Below are positions 7,348-15,428 of a DNA stretch of 47,778 bases, in pieces. Within the stretch, counting starts at the first letter, position 1; each line of letters opens with the position of its first letter. Under the pieces are notes generated by a model. That model ran no database searches. It was not told where the DNA came from and worked only from the letters and a program-made list of their open reading frames with translations. The translations under genes were made by a program, and so were the position numbers. Source of the stretch: Syntrophobacterales bacterium (GTDB taxonomy: Bacteria; Desulfobacterota; Desulfobaccia; Desulfobaccales; 0-14-0-80-60-11); assembly GCA_023512475.1 (NCBI GenBank), contig JAILZL010000023.1, positions 1 to 47,778 on the forward strand, written 5' to 3'.

Positions 7348-7799
7348 TGCACCGGGCAGTGGATTTCCTGCAAGAGCGCTTTCCCGAGGACGTCCTGGAG
7401 GTGGTGGAGTTCCGGGGCGATACCACCCTGGTGGTGAACCCCAAGGCCATCCGGGCCCTCCTCACCGCCCTGAGGGACGCCCCGGAGATGGGCTACAAAT
7501 ACCTCTCCATGATCGCCGCGGTGGACTATTACCCGGCTGAGCCCCGCTTCGGCGTGGTCTACAACCTTTACTCCCACCGCTACCGGGACCGGCTCACCCT
7601 CAAGTGCCTGCTGCCCGGGGAGGCGCCGGTCATCGACTCGGTGGTGAGCGTCCATGCCACCGCCGATTTCCATGAGCGGGAGGCCTATGACCTCATGGGC
7701 ATTGTCTTCAAGGGCCACCCCAACCTGAAGCGGATTCTTCTCCCTGAGGACTTTGTGGGCTTTCCCCTGCGCAAGGAATTCCCCCAGCGGGGGCAGTGA
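7347..7799 (+). CDS. nuoC: Complex I subunit NuoC (30 kDa type)
   Basis: This 150-residue peripheral-arm subunit binds no cofactor and supports NuoD. The family signature is visible as HEREAYDLMGIVFKGHPNLKR near residues 110-130, followed by the typical end LLPEDFVGFPLRKEFP. It is a free-standing NuoC, not the NuoCD fusion found in enterobacteria. Its start overlaps the nuoB stop; nuoD begins 30 bases after its TGA. Confidence 0.96.
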   Translation: MHRAVDFLQERFPEDVLEVVEFRGDTTLVVNPKAIRALLTALRDAPEMGYKYLSMIAAVDYYPAEPRFGVVYNLYSHRYRDRLTLKCLLPGEAPVIDSVVSVHATADFHEREAYDLMGIVFKGHPNLKRILLPEDFVGFPLRKEFPQRGQ

Positions 7800-7829
7800 G
7801 GCCGAGCCACCCAGGCCAAGGATGCGACT

Positions 7830-9023
7830 ATGACACCCGTTCTCCCTGAAAAACAATACGACACCATGCTCCTCAACGTGGGGCCCTCCCACCCCAGCAC
7901 CCACGGGGTGCTCCGGGTGCTGGTGGAGCTGGACGGCGAGGTCATCGTCCGGGCCCAGCCCGATCTGGGCTATCTCCACCGGGGCATCGAGAAGCTCTGC
8001 GAGAACCGCACCTACCACCAGTGCATCCCCCTGATGAACCGGCTGGACTACCTGGCCGGGGAGGTGAACAACTTCGGCTTCTGCCTGGCAGTGGAGAAGC
8101 TCCTGGGCATTGAGGTCCCCAAGCGGGCCCAGTACATCCGGGTGATCATCGCCGAGCTCACCCGGATCGCCTCCCACATCTTCTGGCTGGGGACCCACGC
8201 CCACGACCTGGGGGCCATGACCCCGCTGTTCTACGGCTTCAGGGAGCGGGAAAAGATCATGGACCTCTGTGAGATGGTCTCCGGCGGCCGCATGTTCCCG
8301 GCCTATTTCCGCATCGGCGGCCTGGCCGCGGACCTGCCCGAGGGCTTTGTGGAGGAGGCCCTGGCCTTCGTCAAGGACTTCCCCAACAAGTGGAAGGACT
8401 ACGACACCCTGCTCACGGAAAACCCCATCTGGAAGAAGCGCACCGTGGGCGTGGGGGTGATGACCAAGGAGGAGTGCCTCCAGTGGGGCTGGTCCGGCCC
8501 CATGGCCCGGGGCTCCGGGGTGGACTGGGACCTGCGGCGGGACAACCCCTACTCCAGCTACGAGGACTTCGATTTCAACATCCCCCTGGGCACCCGGGAG
8601 GGCGACGTCTATTCCCGCTACCTGGTGCGCATGCAGGAGATGCTGGAGTCCGCCAAGATCGTGCGCCAGGCCCTGGAGAAGCTCCCCAAGGGCGACATCA
8701 AGGTGGACGACCCCAGAATCAGCCTGCCGCCCAAGGAGAAGGTCTACACCGACATCGCCGCCCTCATCAATCATTTCAAGCTCATCCAGGAGGGGGTGAC
8801 CCCGCCCGCGGGCGAGGTCTATCAGGCCATCGAGGCCCCCAAGGGCGAGATGGGGTTTTACATTGTCAGCGACGGCAGCGGGCGGCCCTTTAGGGTGAAG
8901 ATCCGCCGGCCCTCCTTTGTGGTATTGAACGCCACCGACAAGCTGGCGAGGGGCCGGCTCCTGGCCGACCTCATCGCGCTTATCGGCACCATGGACATCG
9001 TGCTGGCGGACGTGGACTGCTGA
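7830..9023 (+). CDS. nuoD: Complex I subunit NuoD (49 kDa type)
   Basis: This 397-residue subunit forms most of the quinone-binding cavity with NuoB and is related to the large subunit of NiFe hydrogenases. Recognisable family blocks are NVGPSHPSTHGVLRV with the conserved quinone-site His near the N-terminus, DLGYLHRGIEKL, and DPRISLPPKEKVYTD near residue 300. The C-terminus reads IVLADVDC, where most family members end DIVLGEVDR. The length is normal. It is followed after only 14 bases by a glycosyltransferase gene instead of another nuo gene. Confidence 0.96.
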   Translation: MTPVLPEKQYDTMLLNVGPSHPSTHGVLRVLVELDGEVIVRAQPDLGYLHRGIEKLCENRTYHQCIPLMNRLDYLAGEVNNFGFCLAVEKLLGIEVPKRAQYIRVIIAELTRIASHIFWLGTHAHDLGAMTPLFYGFREREKIMDLCEMVSGGRMFPAYFRIGGLAADLPEGFVEEALAFVKDFPNKWKDYDTLLTENPIWKKRTVGVGVMTKEECLQWGWSGPMARGSGVDWDLRRDNPYSSYEDFDFNIPLGTREGDVYSRYLVRMQEMLESAKIVRQALEKLPKGDIKVDDPRISLPPKEKVYTDIAALINHFKLIQEGVTPPAGEVYQAIEAPKGEMGFYIVSDGSGRPFRVKIRRPSFVVLNATDKLARGRLLADLIALIGTMDIVLADVDC

Positions 9024-9037
9024 AGCTCAAGGCCGCC

Positions 9038-10264
9038 ATGGGGACCGACCCCGATAACCGAGGATACGGCTTGAGGTATTCCGTCTTGATCACCAACTTC
9101 CACCCGCACCCCGGGTACGGCGGGGGGCATCGTACTTACATCCGCAGCCTCTGTGAGAGCGCGCTGGCGGAGGAGTTCCGACTGGCCCTGGCCAGCCCGC
9201 CGGGTTCCACCCTCAGCCGCTGGGCCAGGGAAGCGGGGATCAGACGGTACGAGGTCGATTTTCCCGGGTCTCTGCGGGAGATCCCCGGCATCCTCCGCAG
9301 CATTTTCCGGCTGCAGGCTGTCTATCGGGAGTTCGGTTTTGATCTGGTGCACGCCAACGGCTCCCGGGATCATTGGATTGCGGCTTACTGGAAGCTCCTG
9401 TCCCGGCAGCCGGTGCCCCTGGTGCGCACCCGGCACGCCCTGAGGCGGATTGCCGGGGACCCGGTGCACCATTTCCTGGACAACCGTCTCACGCAGGCCA
9501 ACATCTTCGTCTCCCAGGCCCTCTTTGAGCAGAGCGGCGCGGCGGGACGCCTGGAAAACGCCCGGGTGATCCCTCACGGGGTGGACCTCCGGCGGTTTCA
9601 GCCCTGGGAACGGCAGGCCGACACCGCCCGGGAACTGGGGATTGAAGAGGGGGACTTTGTCTTCGGCTCCGTGGCCGGCACCGGCCGCTACAAGCGGGTG
9701 GATCAGTTCCTCAGGGCCTTTGCCCGGACCCGGCTTAAGCGGCCGGCCAAGATCCTGGTCCTGGGGGACGAGGCCAACGGCCGCCGCCTGACGGCCCTGG
9801 CCCGGGAGCTGGGACTGGAAAAGGTCTTCATCTTCGGCGGCTACCGGGCGGATGTGCGGCCGGTCATCTCCCTTTTTGATGTGGGATTTGTCTTAAGCGA
9901 CGCGGTGGAAACCTCGTCTTTTGCCGCCAAGGAAATGCTGGCCATGGGGGTGCCCCTCATCAGCAGCAGTTTCTGCGGCCTGGTGGAAAACGTGGATCAC
10001 GGGGACAACGGCTTTCTGGTGCACCCCCACCGCCTGGAGGAGATTTCGGCGGCCATCGCCGCCTTCGCCCGCATGTCGCCGGCGGAGCTGGCGCGCTTCC
10101 GCCGGGCGGCCCGGGCCAAGGCTGAGCGCTGTTTCTCCCGGGAGGCCTCCATCCGCCGCCTGGGGCAGGTCTACCGGGAGGTGCTGGGCATCTCCGCCGC
10201 CCGGGGATGGAACCAGGCGCGCGCCACCTCCGGCACAGGCGGGCGGGCGCCGGTGGCCTCATAA
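9038..10264 (+). CDS. GT4-type glycosyltransferase embedded in the nuo operon
   Basis: This 408-residue, two-domain GT-B protein resembles family 4 glycosyltransferases. A glycine-rich N-terminal loop (PHPGYGGGHRTYIRSL) is followed by VIPHGVDLRRFQP at the domain hinge, then GSVAGTGRYKRVDQF, and the C-terminal nucleotide-sugar site ETSSFAAKEMLAMG, an E-x7-E motif. Members transfer a sugar from an activated donor to lipid, glycan or protein; the acceptor here is unknown. There is no signal peptide or membrane helix. It reads in the same direction as nuo, 14 bases after nuoD and 35 before nuoG, so it must be co-transcribed. The residues after about 385 are low-complexity, and the true end may be functionally earlier. 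Confidence 0.88.
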   Translation: MGTDPDNRGYGLRYSVLITNFHPHPGYGGGHRTYIRSLCESALAEEFRLALASPPGSTLSRWAREAGIRRYEVDFPGSLREIPGILRSIFRLQAVYREFGFDLVHANGSRDHWIAAYWKLLSRQPVPLVRTRHALRRIAGDPVHHFLDNRLTQANIFVSQALFEQSGAAGRLENARVIPHGVDLRRFQPWERQADTARELGIEEGDFVFGSVAGTGRYKRVDQFLRAFARTRLKRPAKILVLGDEANGRRLTALARELGLEKVFIFGGYRADVRPVISLFDVGFVLSDAVETSSFAAKEMLAMGVPLISSSFCGLVENVDHGDNGFLVHPHRLEEISAAIAAFARMSPAELARFRRAARAKAERCFSREASIRRLGQVYREVLGISAARGWNQARATSGTGGRAPVAS

Positions 10265-10299
10265 CCCACTATACCAACAGTAAAACCCAGGTACGAATC

Positions 10300-12945
10300 A
10301 TGATCAATCTTACCATTGACGGCCGGGCCATTCAGGCGGAACCGGGCAAAACCATCCTCGAGGTGGCCCGGGAGAACGGCATCTTCATCCCCTATCTCTG
10401 CTATCATCCGGCCCTGAAGCCCATCGGCTCCTGCCGCATCTGCGTGGTGGAAGTGAAGCCGGGTCCCCCCCGGCCCCTGCCGGCCTGCGCCACCTATGTG
10501 GCCGAGGGTCAGGAGGTGGTGACCGCCTCCCCCCGCTTGACCGCCATCCGCCAGGAGCTCATGAAGCTGGTGCTCATCAACCACGCCCTGGAATGCCCCA
10601 TCTGCGACAAGGGCGGCGAGTGCGAGCTCCAGGAGCTGACCCACGCCCTGGGGGTCCCCGAGGTGGATCTGACGGCCATCCCCGCCACCTCGCCCCCGGA
10701 CTATGAGTCCCTCCTGGTGGAGCGGCACACCGACCGCTGCGTCACCTGCGGCCGCTGCGTCCGCCTCTGCCGGGATCACGTGGGGGCCATGGCCATCAAC
10801 TTCATGCAGCGGGGCTATTTCACCGAGCTGGGCTCCGGTCTGCTGCCCCTGGACTGCGAGTTCTGCGGCTCCTGCATCGACATCTGTCCGGTGGGGGCGC
10901 TGATCAACAAGCAGTTCAAATACCGGGCCCGGGCCTGGGAGGTCACCAAGACCGAAATGGTCTGCCCCTTCTGCGGCGGCGGCTGCACCTATGAGCTGCA
11001 CCTCAAGGACGGGGAGATCATGCGGGTCTACAACGGCGAGACCGCCCTGCTGTGCGGCCGGGGCCGTTTCGGCTGGCCGGTCCTCTCCTCCCCGGAGCGC
11101 CTGCGCACCCCCTTGGTCCGGGTCAACGGCGAGCTCAAGGAGGCCACCTGGGAGGAGGCCCTCACCGCGGCGGCCGGAGGCCTCAAGGCGGTCCTGGAGG
11201 AGGCCGGCCCCGGCGCCCTCTACGGCGTGGGTTCGCCCCGGGCCACCAATGAGGCCAATTACCTCTTCCAGAAATTCTTCCGGGCAGGACTGGGGACCAA
11301 CAACCTGGACAACCCCGCCCGGCTGCATTATGTCAAGGCCCTGAGCGCCCTGGGCCAGGTCTTCGGCTGGCCCGAGGTAAAGGAGGCCGACGGCCCCCAT
11401 CCCAAGCCCCCGGCCTACACCTCCCCCTTTACCGTGAAGGAGGACACCAAGGGGAGCGGTTTCACCTTCGTGCTGGGCTTCTTGGAGGAGCTCCCCCGGG
11501 CCGATGCCGCCCTGATTCTCGGCGCCGATCTGACCCCGGAGCTGCCGCCCCTGGGCTGGGGCGTCAACGCCGCCCGGCAGAAGGATGACTTCAAGCTGGT
11601 GGTGGCCAACCCCCGGGGCACCAAGTTCGACCGCTGGGCCACCGTCAGCCTGCGCTACAAACCCGGCGCCGAGCGCCTGGTGGTGGCCGGCCTGATGAAG
11701 GCCCTCCTGACGGCCAAGCCGGATCTGGCCCCGGCCGTGCCGGCTCAGGGTTTTGAGGAGTTCAAGGAAAGCCTGAAGAAATTCAGCCTCAAGGAATACG
11801 CCAGCCGGGCCGGAGTGGAAGTGGCGGATCTGGAGGCCGCGGCGGCCATCCTGGCCCAGGCCCAGGCCCCGGCCATTCTCTTCGGGACCGAACTCCTGTC
11901 CCAGGACAAGGGCGACATGAACGCCCTGGCCCTGGCGGATCTTTTCCTTTTGGTGGGCAAACCCGGGACCCCGGGGAGCGCCCTCTACCCGGTGGCGGAC
12001 AAGGCCAACACCCGGGGGGTGTGCGAGCTGGGGGTGCTGCCCGACCGGCTTCCGGGGCTTTTGCCCCTGGATTCCCCGGCGGCGCCGGCCTTCTGGGGCG
12101 ACAAGAAGGTAGCGCAGCAGCCCGGCCCCACCCTCCTGGAGGTGCTGGACCTCCTGGAACAGGATGCCCCGGAAGCCCCCCGGGCGCTGTGGGCCCTGGG
12201 CGGCGATCTCCTGCGCTGGCTCCCCAACCGCAGCCGCACGGAAAAGCTCCTGGGGAAGGTGAAGTTCATGGTGGTGCAGGACGCCTTTCGGACCGACACC
12301 GCCAAGCTGGCGGATGTGGTCCTGCCGGTGGCCATCCATGCCGAGCAGGAAGGGTCCTTCATCAGCAGCACCGGACGGTTGGGGGTGCTGAAGGCGGCCC
12401 TCACCGCCGACGGGGTGCTCCCGGACTGGCAGATCATCTGCCGCCTAGCCTCGGCTCTGGGGGTGCCCATGAGCTACCGCAACCCGGCCCAGATCTTCGC
12501 CGAGTTTGCCCGGCAAATCCCCCTGTACGCCGGCCTGGCGCCCAAGAAGGCGGTGGGCAAGACGGGTATTCCGGCGGAGCTGAAAGGCACCTTCGTGCCT
12601 TTTGACCTGGACATCAGCCTGCCCGGCCGCCGGCCCTTCACCCTGATCATCGGCAAGGTGCTGCAGCACTCCGGGTCCTACACCACCCATGAGCCCTGCG
12701 GCACCCTGGTGGTCACCCCGGAGGGGGCCGTGAGCCTCAATCCTGAGGATGCGGCCCAACTGGAACTGAAGGCGGGCGACAAGGCCCGGGTCATCTCCTC
12801 GCACGGGGAGGTGGAGGCCAAGGTGGCGCTGGATCCCTTGCTGCCGGCGGGGGTGGCCTTCCTGCCGGAGCATTTTGCCCAGCCCGCCGCCCAGATGCTG
12901 ACCCTGAACTCCAATCTGGTGCGGGTCTCCATCCAGAAGGCATAA
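10300..12945 (+). CDS. nuoG: Complex I subunit NuoG (75 kDa, iron-sulfur)
   Basis: This 881-residue peripheral-arm subunit has an N-terminal [2Fe-2S] ferredoxin domain (Cys 34, 45, 48, 63) and the His-liganded cluster HALECPICDKGGEC (His 95, Cys 99, 102, 108). Two [4Fe-4S] motifs follow (Cys 147/150/153/157 and 186/189/192/196). A further set CPFCGGGC (222, 225, 229) with Cys 252 matches the off-pathway N7 cluster seen in some bacteria. The rest is a molybdopterin-oxidoreductase-like domain that in complex I carries no Mo, ending in a molybdopterin-dinucleotide-binding fold. The ATG at 10300 is chosen because the protein then begins with the family's INLTIDGRAI; the frame is open upstream inside the glycosyltransferase gene. 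Confidence 0.96.
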   Translation: MINLTIDGRAIQAEPGKTILEVARENGIFIPYLCYHPALKPIGSCRICVVEVKPGPPRPLPACATYVAEGQEVVTASPRLTAIRQELMKLVLINHALECPICDKGGECELQELTHALGVPEVDLTAIPATSPPDYESLLVERHTDRCVTCGRCVRLCRDHVGAMAINFMQRGYFTELGSGLLPLDCEFCGSCIDICPVGALINKQFKYRARAWEVTKTEMVCPFCGGGCTYELHLKDGEIMRVYNGETALLCGRGRFGWPVLSSPERLRTPLVRVNGELKEATWEEALTAAAGGLKAVLEEAGPGALYGVGSPRATNEANYLFQKFFRAGLGTNNLDNPARLHYVKALSALGQVFGWPEVKEADGPHPKPPAYTSPFTVKEDTKGSGFTFVLGFLEELPRADAALILGADLTPELPPLGWGVNAARQKDDFKLVVANPRGTKFDRWATVSLRYKPGAERLVVAGLMKALLTAKPDLAPAVPAQGFEEFKESLKKFSLKEYASRAGVEVADLEAAAAILAQAQAPAILFGTELLSQDKGDMNALALADLFLLVGKPGTPGSALYPVADKANTRGVCELGVLPDRLPGLLPLDSPAAPAFWGDKKVAQQPGPTLLEVLDLLEQDAPEAPRALWALGGDLLRWLPNRSRTEKLLGKVKFMVVQDAFRTDTAKLADVVLPVAIHAEQEGSFISSTGRLGVLKAALTADGVLPDWQIICRLASALGVPMSYRNPAQIFAEFARQIPLYAGLAPKKAVGKTGIPAELKGTFVPFDLDISLPGRRPFTLIIGKVLQHSGSYTTHEPCGTLVVTPEGAVSLNPEDAAQLELKAGDKARVISSHGEVEAKVALDPLLPAGVAFLPEHFAQPAAQMLTLNSNLVRVSIQKA

Positions 12946-13003
12946 AAACCCGGGGCTCCCTGACCCACAGCCCCGGAGCTGAACCGGAAAAAGGCGATCT
13001 CGT

Positions 13004-14032
13004 ATGAACATGCCTCTGCTGATCCTGCTGACGGCCCTGAAAATCACGGTGATCCTGGTGGTCTTCCTCACGGCCATCGCCTACACCGTGCTCATGGAGC
13101 GCAAGGTCCTGGGCTTCATCCAGCTGCGCTACGGCCCCAACCGCGTCGGTCCCTGGGGCCTGCTGCAGCCGCTGGCCGACCTGGTGAAGCTCCTCTTCAA
13201 AGAGGACTTCACCCCGCCCATGGTGAACAAGGTGCTCTTTATCATGGCGCCCATGATCACCGCCATCACCGCCTTCCTGCCCTTTGCGGTGATCCCCTTT
13301 GCCAGCCAGATCCTGCCGGACACCATCACCGTGTACGGCCAGACCCTGGATCTGAAGGCCGCAGGCCTCAACCAGGGGGTGATCGCCGACGTCAATGTGG
13401 GCATCCTGTACGTCTTTGCCATGTCCTCCCTGGCGGTCTATGGCGCGGTGCTGGGCGGCTGGGCCAGCAACAGCAAGTACTCCCTTCTGGGCGGCCTGCG
13501 CCTTTCGGCCCAGATGGTCTCCTATGAGCTGGCCCTGGGACTCTCCATCATCGGCGTCCTCATGCTGGCGGGGTCTCTGAGCCTGGTCAAGATCGTGGAG
13601 GCCCAGAAGAACCTCTGGTTCATCTTCCTGCAGCCCTTGGGGTTCATCATCTTCATGATCGCCGCCTTCGCCGAGTGCGCCCGCACCCCCTTTGACCTCA
13701 TCGAGTGCGAAAACGAGCTGGTGGCGGGCTACCAGACGGAATACAGCTCCATGAAGTGGGCCCTGTTTATGCTGGGGGAATACTGCCACATCATCGTAGC
13801 CTCGGCTTTGGCCACCACCCTGTTTCTGGGCGGCTGGCAGGGGCCGGTGCTGCCCCCCATCGTCTGGTTTGTGCTGAAAACCTTTGTCCTGGTCTTCGTC
13901 TTCATCTGGGTCCGGGGCACCTACCCCCGCTTCCGCTTCGACCAGCTCATGTATCTGGGCTGGAAGGTGCTCCTGCCCCTGGCGCTGCTCAACATCCTTG
14001 TGACCGGTGTGGTCATCCTGTTCCTTGGTTAA
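13004..14032 (+). CDS. nuoH: Complex I membrane subunit NuoH
   Basis: This 342-residue protein has about eight membrane helices and forms the membrane side of the quinone chamber. Diagnostic blocks are MERKVLGFIQLRYGPNRVGP (residues about 29-48), PLADLVKLLFKED, ECARTPFDLIECENELVAGY (about 225-244) and WVRGTYPRFRFDQLMYLGWK (about 304-323). The charged residues in these loops belong to the E-channel that couples quinone reduction to ion translocation. It follows nuoG after 58 bases and precedes nuoI by 10. Confidence 0.97.
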   Translation: MNMPLLILLTALKITVILVVFLTAIAYTVLMERKVLGFIQLRYGPNRVGPWGLLQPLADLVKLLFKEDFTPPMVNKVLFIMAPMITAITAFLPFAVIPFASQILPDTITVYGQTLDLKAAGLNQGVIADVNVGILYVFAMSSLAVYGAVLGGWASNSKYSLLGGLRLSAQMVSYELALGLSIIGVLMLAGSLSLVKIVEAQKNLWFIFLQPLGFIIFMIAAFAECARTPFDLIECENELVAGYQTEYSSMKWALFMLGEYCHIIVASALATTLFLGGWQGPVLPPIVWFVLKTFVLVFVFIWVRGTYPRFRFDQLMYLGWKVLLPLALLNILVTGVVILFLG

Positions 14033-14042
14033 GAGGTCACCC

Positions 14043-14474
14043 ATGATTCTGCCCCTCATCAAAGGCCTGGCGACAACGCTGCGCTACTGCTTCTCCAAGC
14101 CCATCACCCTGCAGTATCCGGAGGAGAAGCGCACCCCCTATCCCCGCTTCCGGGGCCACCCGGAGCTGGTGATCAACGAAGACGGCACCCGGCGGTGCGT
14201 GGCCTGCACCCTGTGCATGGTGGTCTGCCCCAGCAATGCCATCCGGGGCATCGTCCCGGCGGAAGGCCCCCAGCACGAGAAGTACCCGGTGCAGTTCACC
14301 ATCGACCTGACCCGCTGCATTTTCTGCGGCTTCTGCCAGGAGGCCTGCCCCAAGGCGGCCATCAAGCTGAACAATCTCTATGAGCTGGCCCAATACAACA
14401 AGGAAGTGCTGATTCTGGACATTGAGCGCGCCACCCAGAAGAAGCCGGAGATGCGCGCCCCGGATTGGCTGTAA
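14043..14474 (+). CDS. nuoI: Complex I subunit NuoI (two 4Fe-4S clusters)
   Basis: This 143-residue ferredoxin-like subunit carries clusters N6a and N6b, which pass electrons to N2 in NuoB. The ligands are Cys 52, 55, 58 with Cys 102, and Cys 92, 95, 98 with Cys 62, in the two motifs CVACTLCMVVCP and CIFCGFCQEACP. The ATG at 14043 follows a TAAGAGGT ribosome site right after the nuoH stop; an earlier in-frame start inside nuoH is unlikely. The C-terminal residues after about 125 are a short hydrophilic tail. Confidence 0.96.
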   Translation: MILPLIKGLATTLRYCFSKPITLQYPEEKRTPYPRFRGHPELVINEDGTRRCVACTLCMVVCPSNAIRGIVPAEGPQHEKYPVQFTIDLTRCIFCGFCQEACPKAAIKLNNLYELAQYNKEVLILDIERATQKKPEMRAPDWL

Positions 14475-14485
14475 GAGACTGCGGC

Positions 14486-14507
14486 CCCGGGGCTGGCCGG
14501 CCCCGGG
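14486..14507 (+). other. Hairpin between nuoI and nuoJ
   Basis: CCCGGGGC (14486-14493) and GCCCCGGG (14500-14507) form a perfect 8-bp stem with a 6-base loop in the 81-bp gap. No T-run follows, so it is more likely an mRNA stability or processing element than a terminator. Confidence 0.45.
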
Positions 14508-14555
14508 ACACCGCACCGTCAGCCACCCACAACCTTTGGCGAGGAAGCGTCGGAC

Positions 14556-15053
14556 ATGGAATACCTCTTTTATAGCCTGGCGGCCGTGGCTCTGATTTCC
14601 GGGGCCCTGGTAGTCTTTCAGACGCACCCGTTACGGAGTGCCCTCTGGCTCATCGTGAACTTCTTTGCGGTGGCCGGCCTCTATCTCCTGGCCCATGCCG
14701 AGTTCATCGCCGCCATCCAGATCATTGTCTATGCCGGGGCCATCATGGTGCTCTTCCTCTTCGTCATCATGCTCCTCAACCTGAGGCAGCCCGAAGAGGA
14801 GCTGGCCCGGCCCCGTCTGGGCCTGAAGATCGCCGGCATCACGGTGGCCGTGCTCTCGGCGGTGCTCATCGGCATGGGACTGGCCAAGGTGGTCCTCAAG
14901 CCGGTGACGGAGCTGCCGGTGGGTCTGGGGAACACTGAGTCCGTGGCCCGGCTCTTGTTTACCGACTACCTGCTGCCCTTCGAGGTCACCAGCGTGCTGC
15001 TTTTGGTGGCCATCGTGGGCTCGGTGGTGCTGGCCAAGGCCAAACTCCGTTAA
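14556..15053 (+). CDS. nuoJ: Complex I membrane subunit NuoJ
   Basis: This 165-residue protein has five predicted membrane helices. The family motif QIIVYAGAIMVLFLFVIMLL near residues 56-75 contains the pi-bulge helix that rearranges during turnover in this subunit. It lies between NuoH and NuoK in the membrane arm and contributes to the water/ion path. A GAGGAAG ribosome site precedes the start. It is followed after about 60 bases by nuoK. Confidence 0.95.
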   Translation: MEYLFYSLAAVALISGALVVFQTHPLRSALWLIVNFFAVAGLYLLAHAEFIAAIQIIVYAGAIMVLFLFVIMLLNLRQPEEELARPRLGLKIAGITVAVLSAVLIGMGLAKVVLKPVTELPVGLGNTESVARLLFTDYLLPFEVTSVLLLVAIVGSVVLAKAKLR

Positions 15054-15112
15054 CGGGCAAACAGCCGGGCCCGCCTGGGGCGCCGGCGAGGCAACGGGTG
15101 GGAGAAGCCTCC

Positions 15113-15418
15113 ATGGTCGTACCTGTCAACTATTATCTGGGATTGAGTCTGGCCCTGTTCACCCTGGGGGCCATCGGCGTGCTCATCCGGCGCAACATCC
15201 TCATCATCCTGATGTGCATCGAGATGATGCTCAACGCCGTCAACCTGGCCTTCATCGGCTTTGCCGACGCCTTCAAGGCGGTGGACGGTCAAATCTTCGT
15301 CTTCTTCGTCATGACCGTGGCCGCCGCCGAAGTGGCGGTGGGCCTGGCCCTGGTGATCGCCATCTACCGCAACCGGGCCACCGTGTACGTGGATGACCTG
15401 AACATCCTCAAGTGGTGA
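15113..15418 (+). CDS. nuoK: Complex I membrane subunit NuoK
   Basis: This 101-residue protein has three membrane helices and is MrpC-like. The second helix carries the conserved Glu of MCIEMMLNAVNLAFIG and another Glu lies in AAAEVAVGLALVIAIYR, both part of the central proton path. The ATG at 15113 is preferred over one five codons earlier because GGGAG sits at proper distance and MVVPVNYYLGLS matches the family N-terminus. The stop is 10 bases before nuoL. Confidence 0.95.
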   Translation: MVVPVNYYLGLSLALFTLGAIGVLIRRNILIILMCIEMMLNAVNLAFIGFADAFKAVDGQIFVFFVMTVAAAEVAVGLALVIAIYRNRATVYVDDLNILKW

Positions 15419-15428
15419 GGCGACGTTT

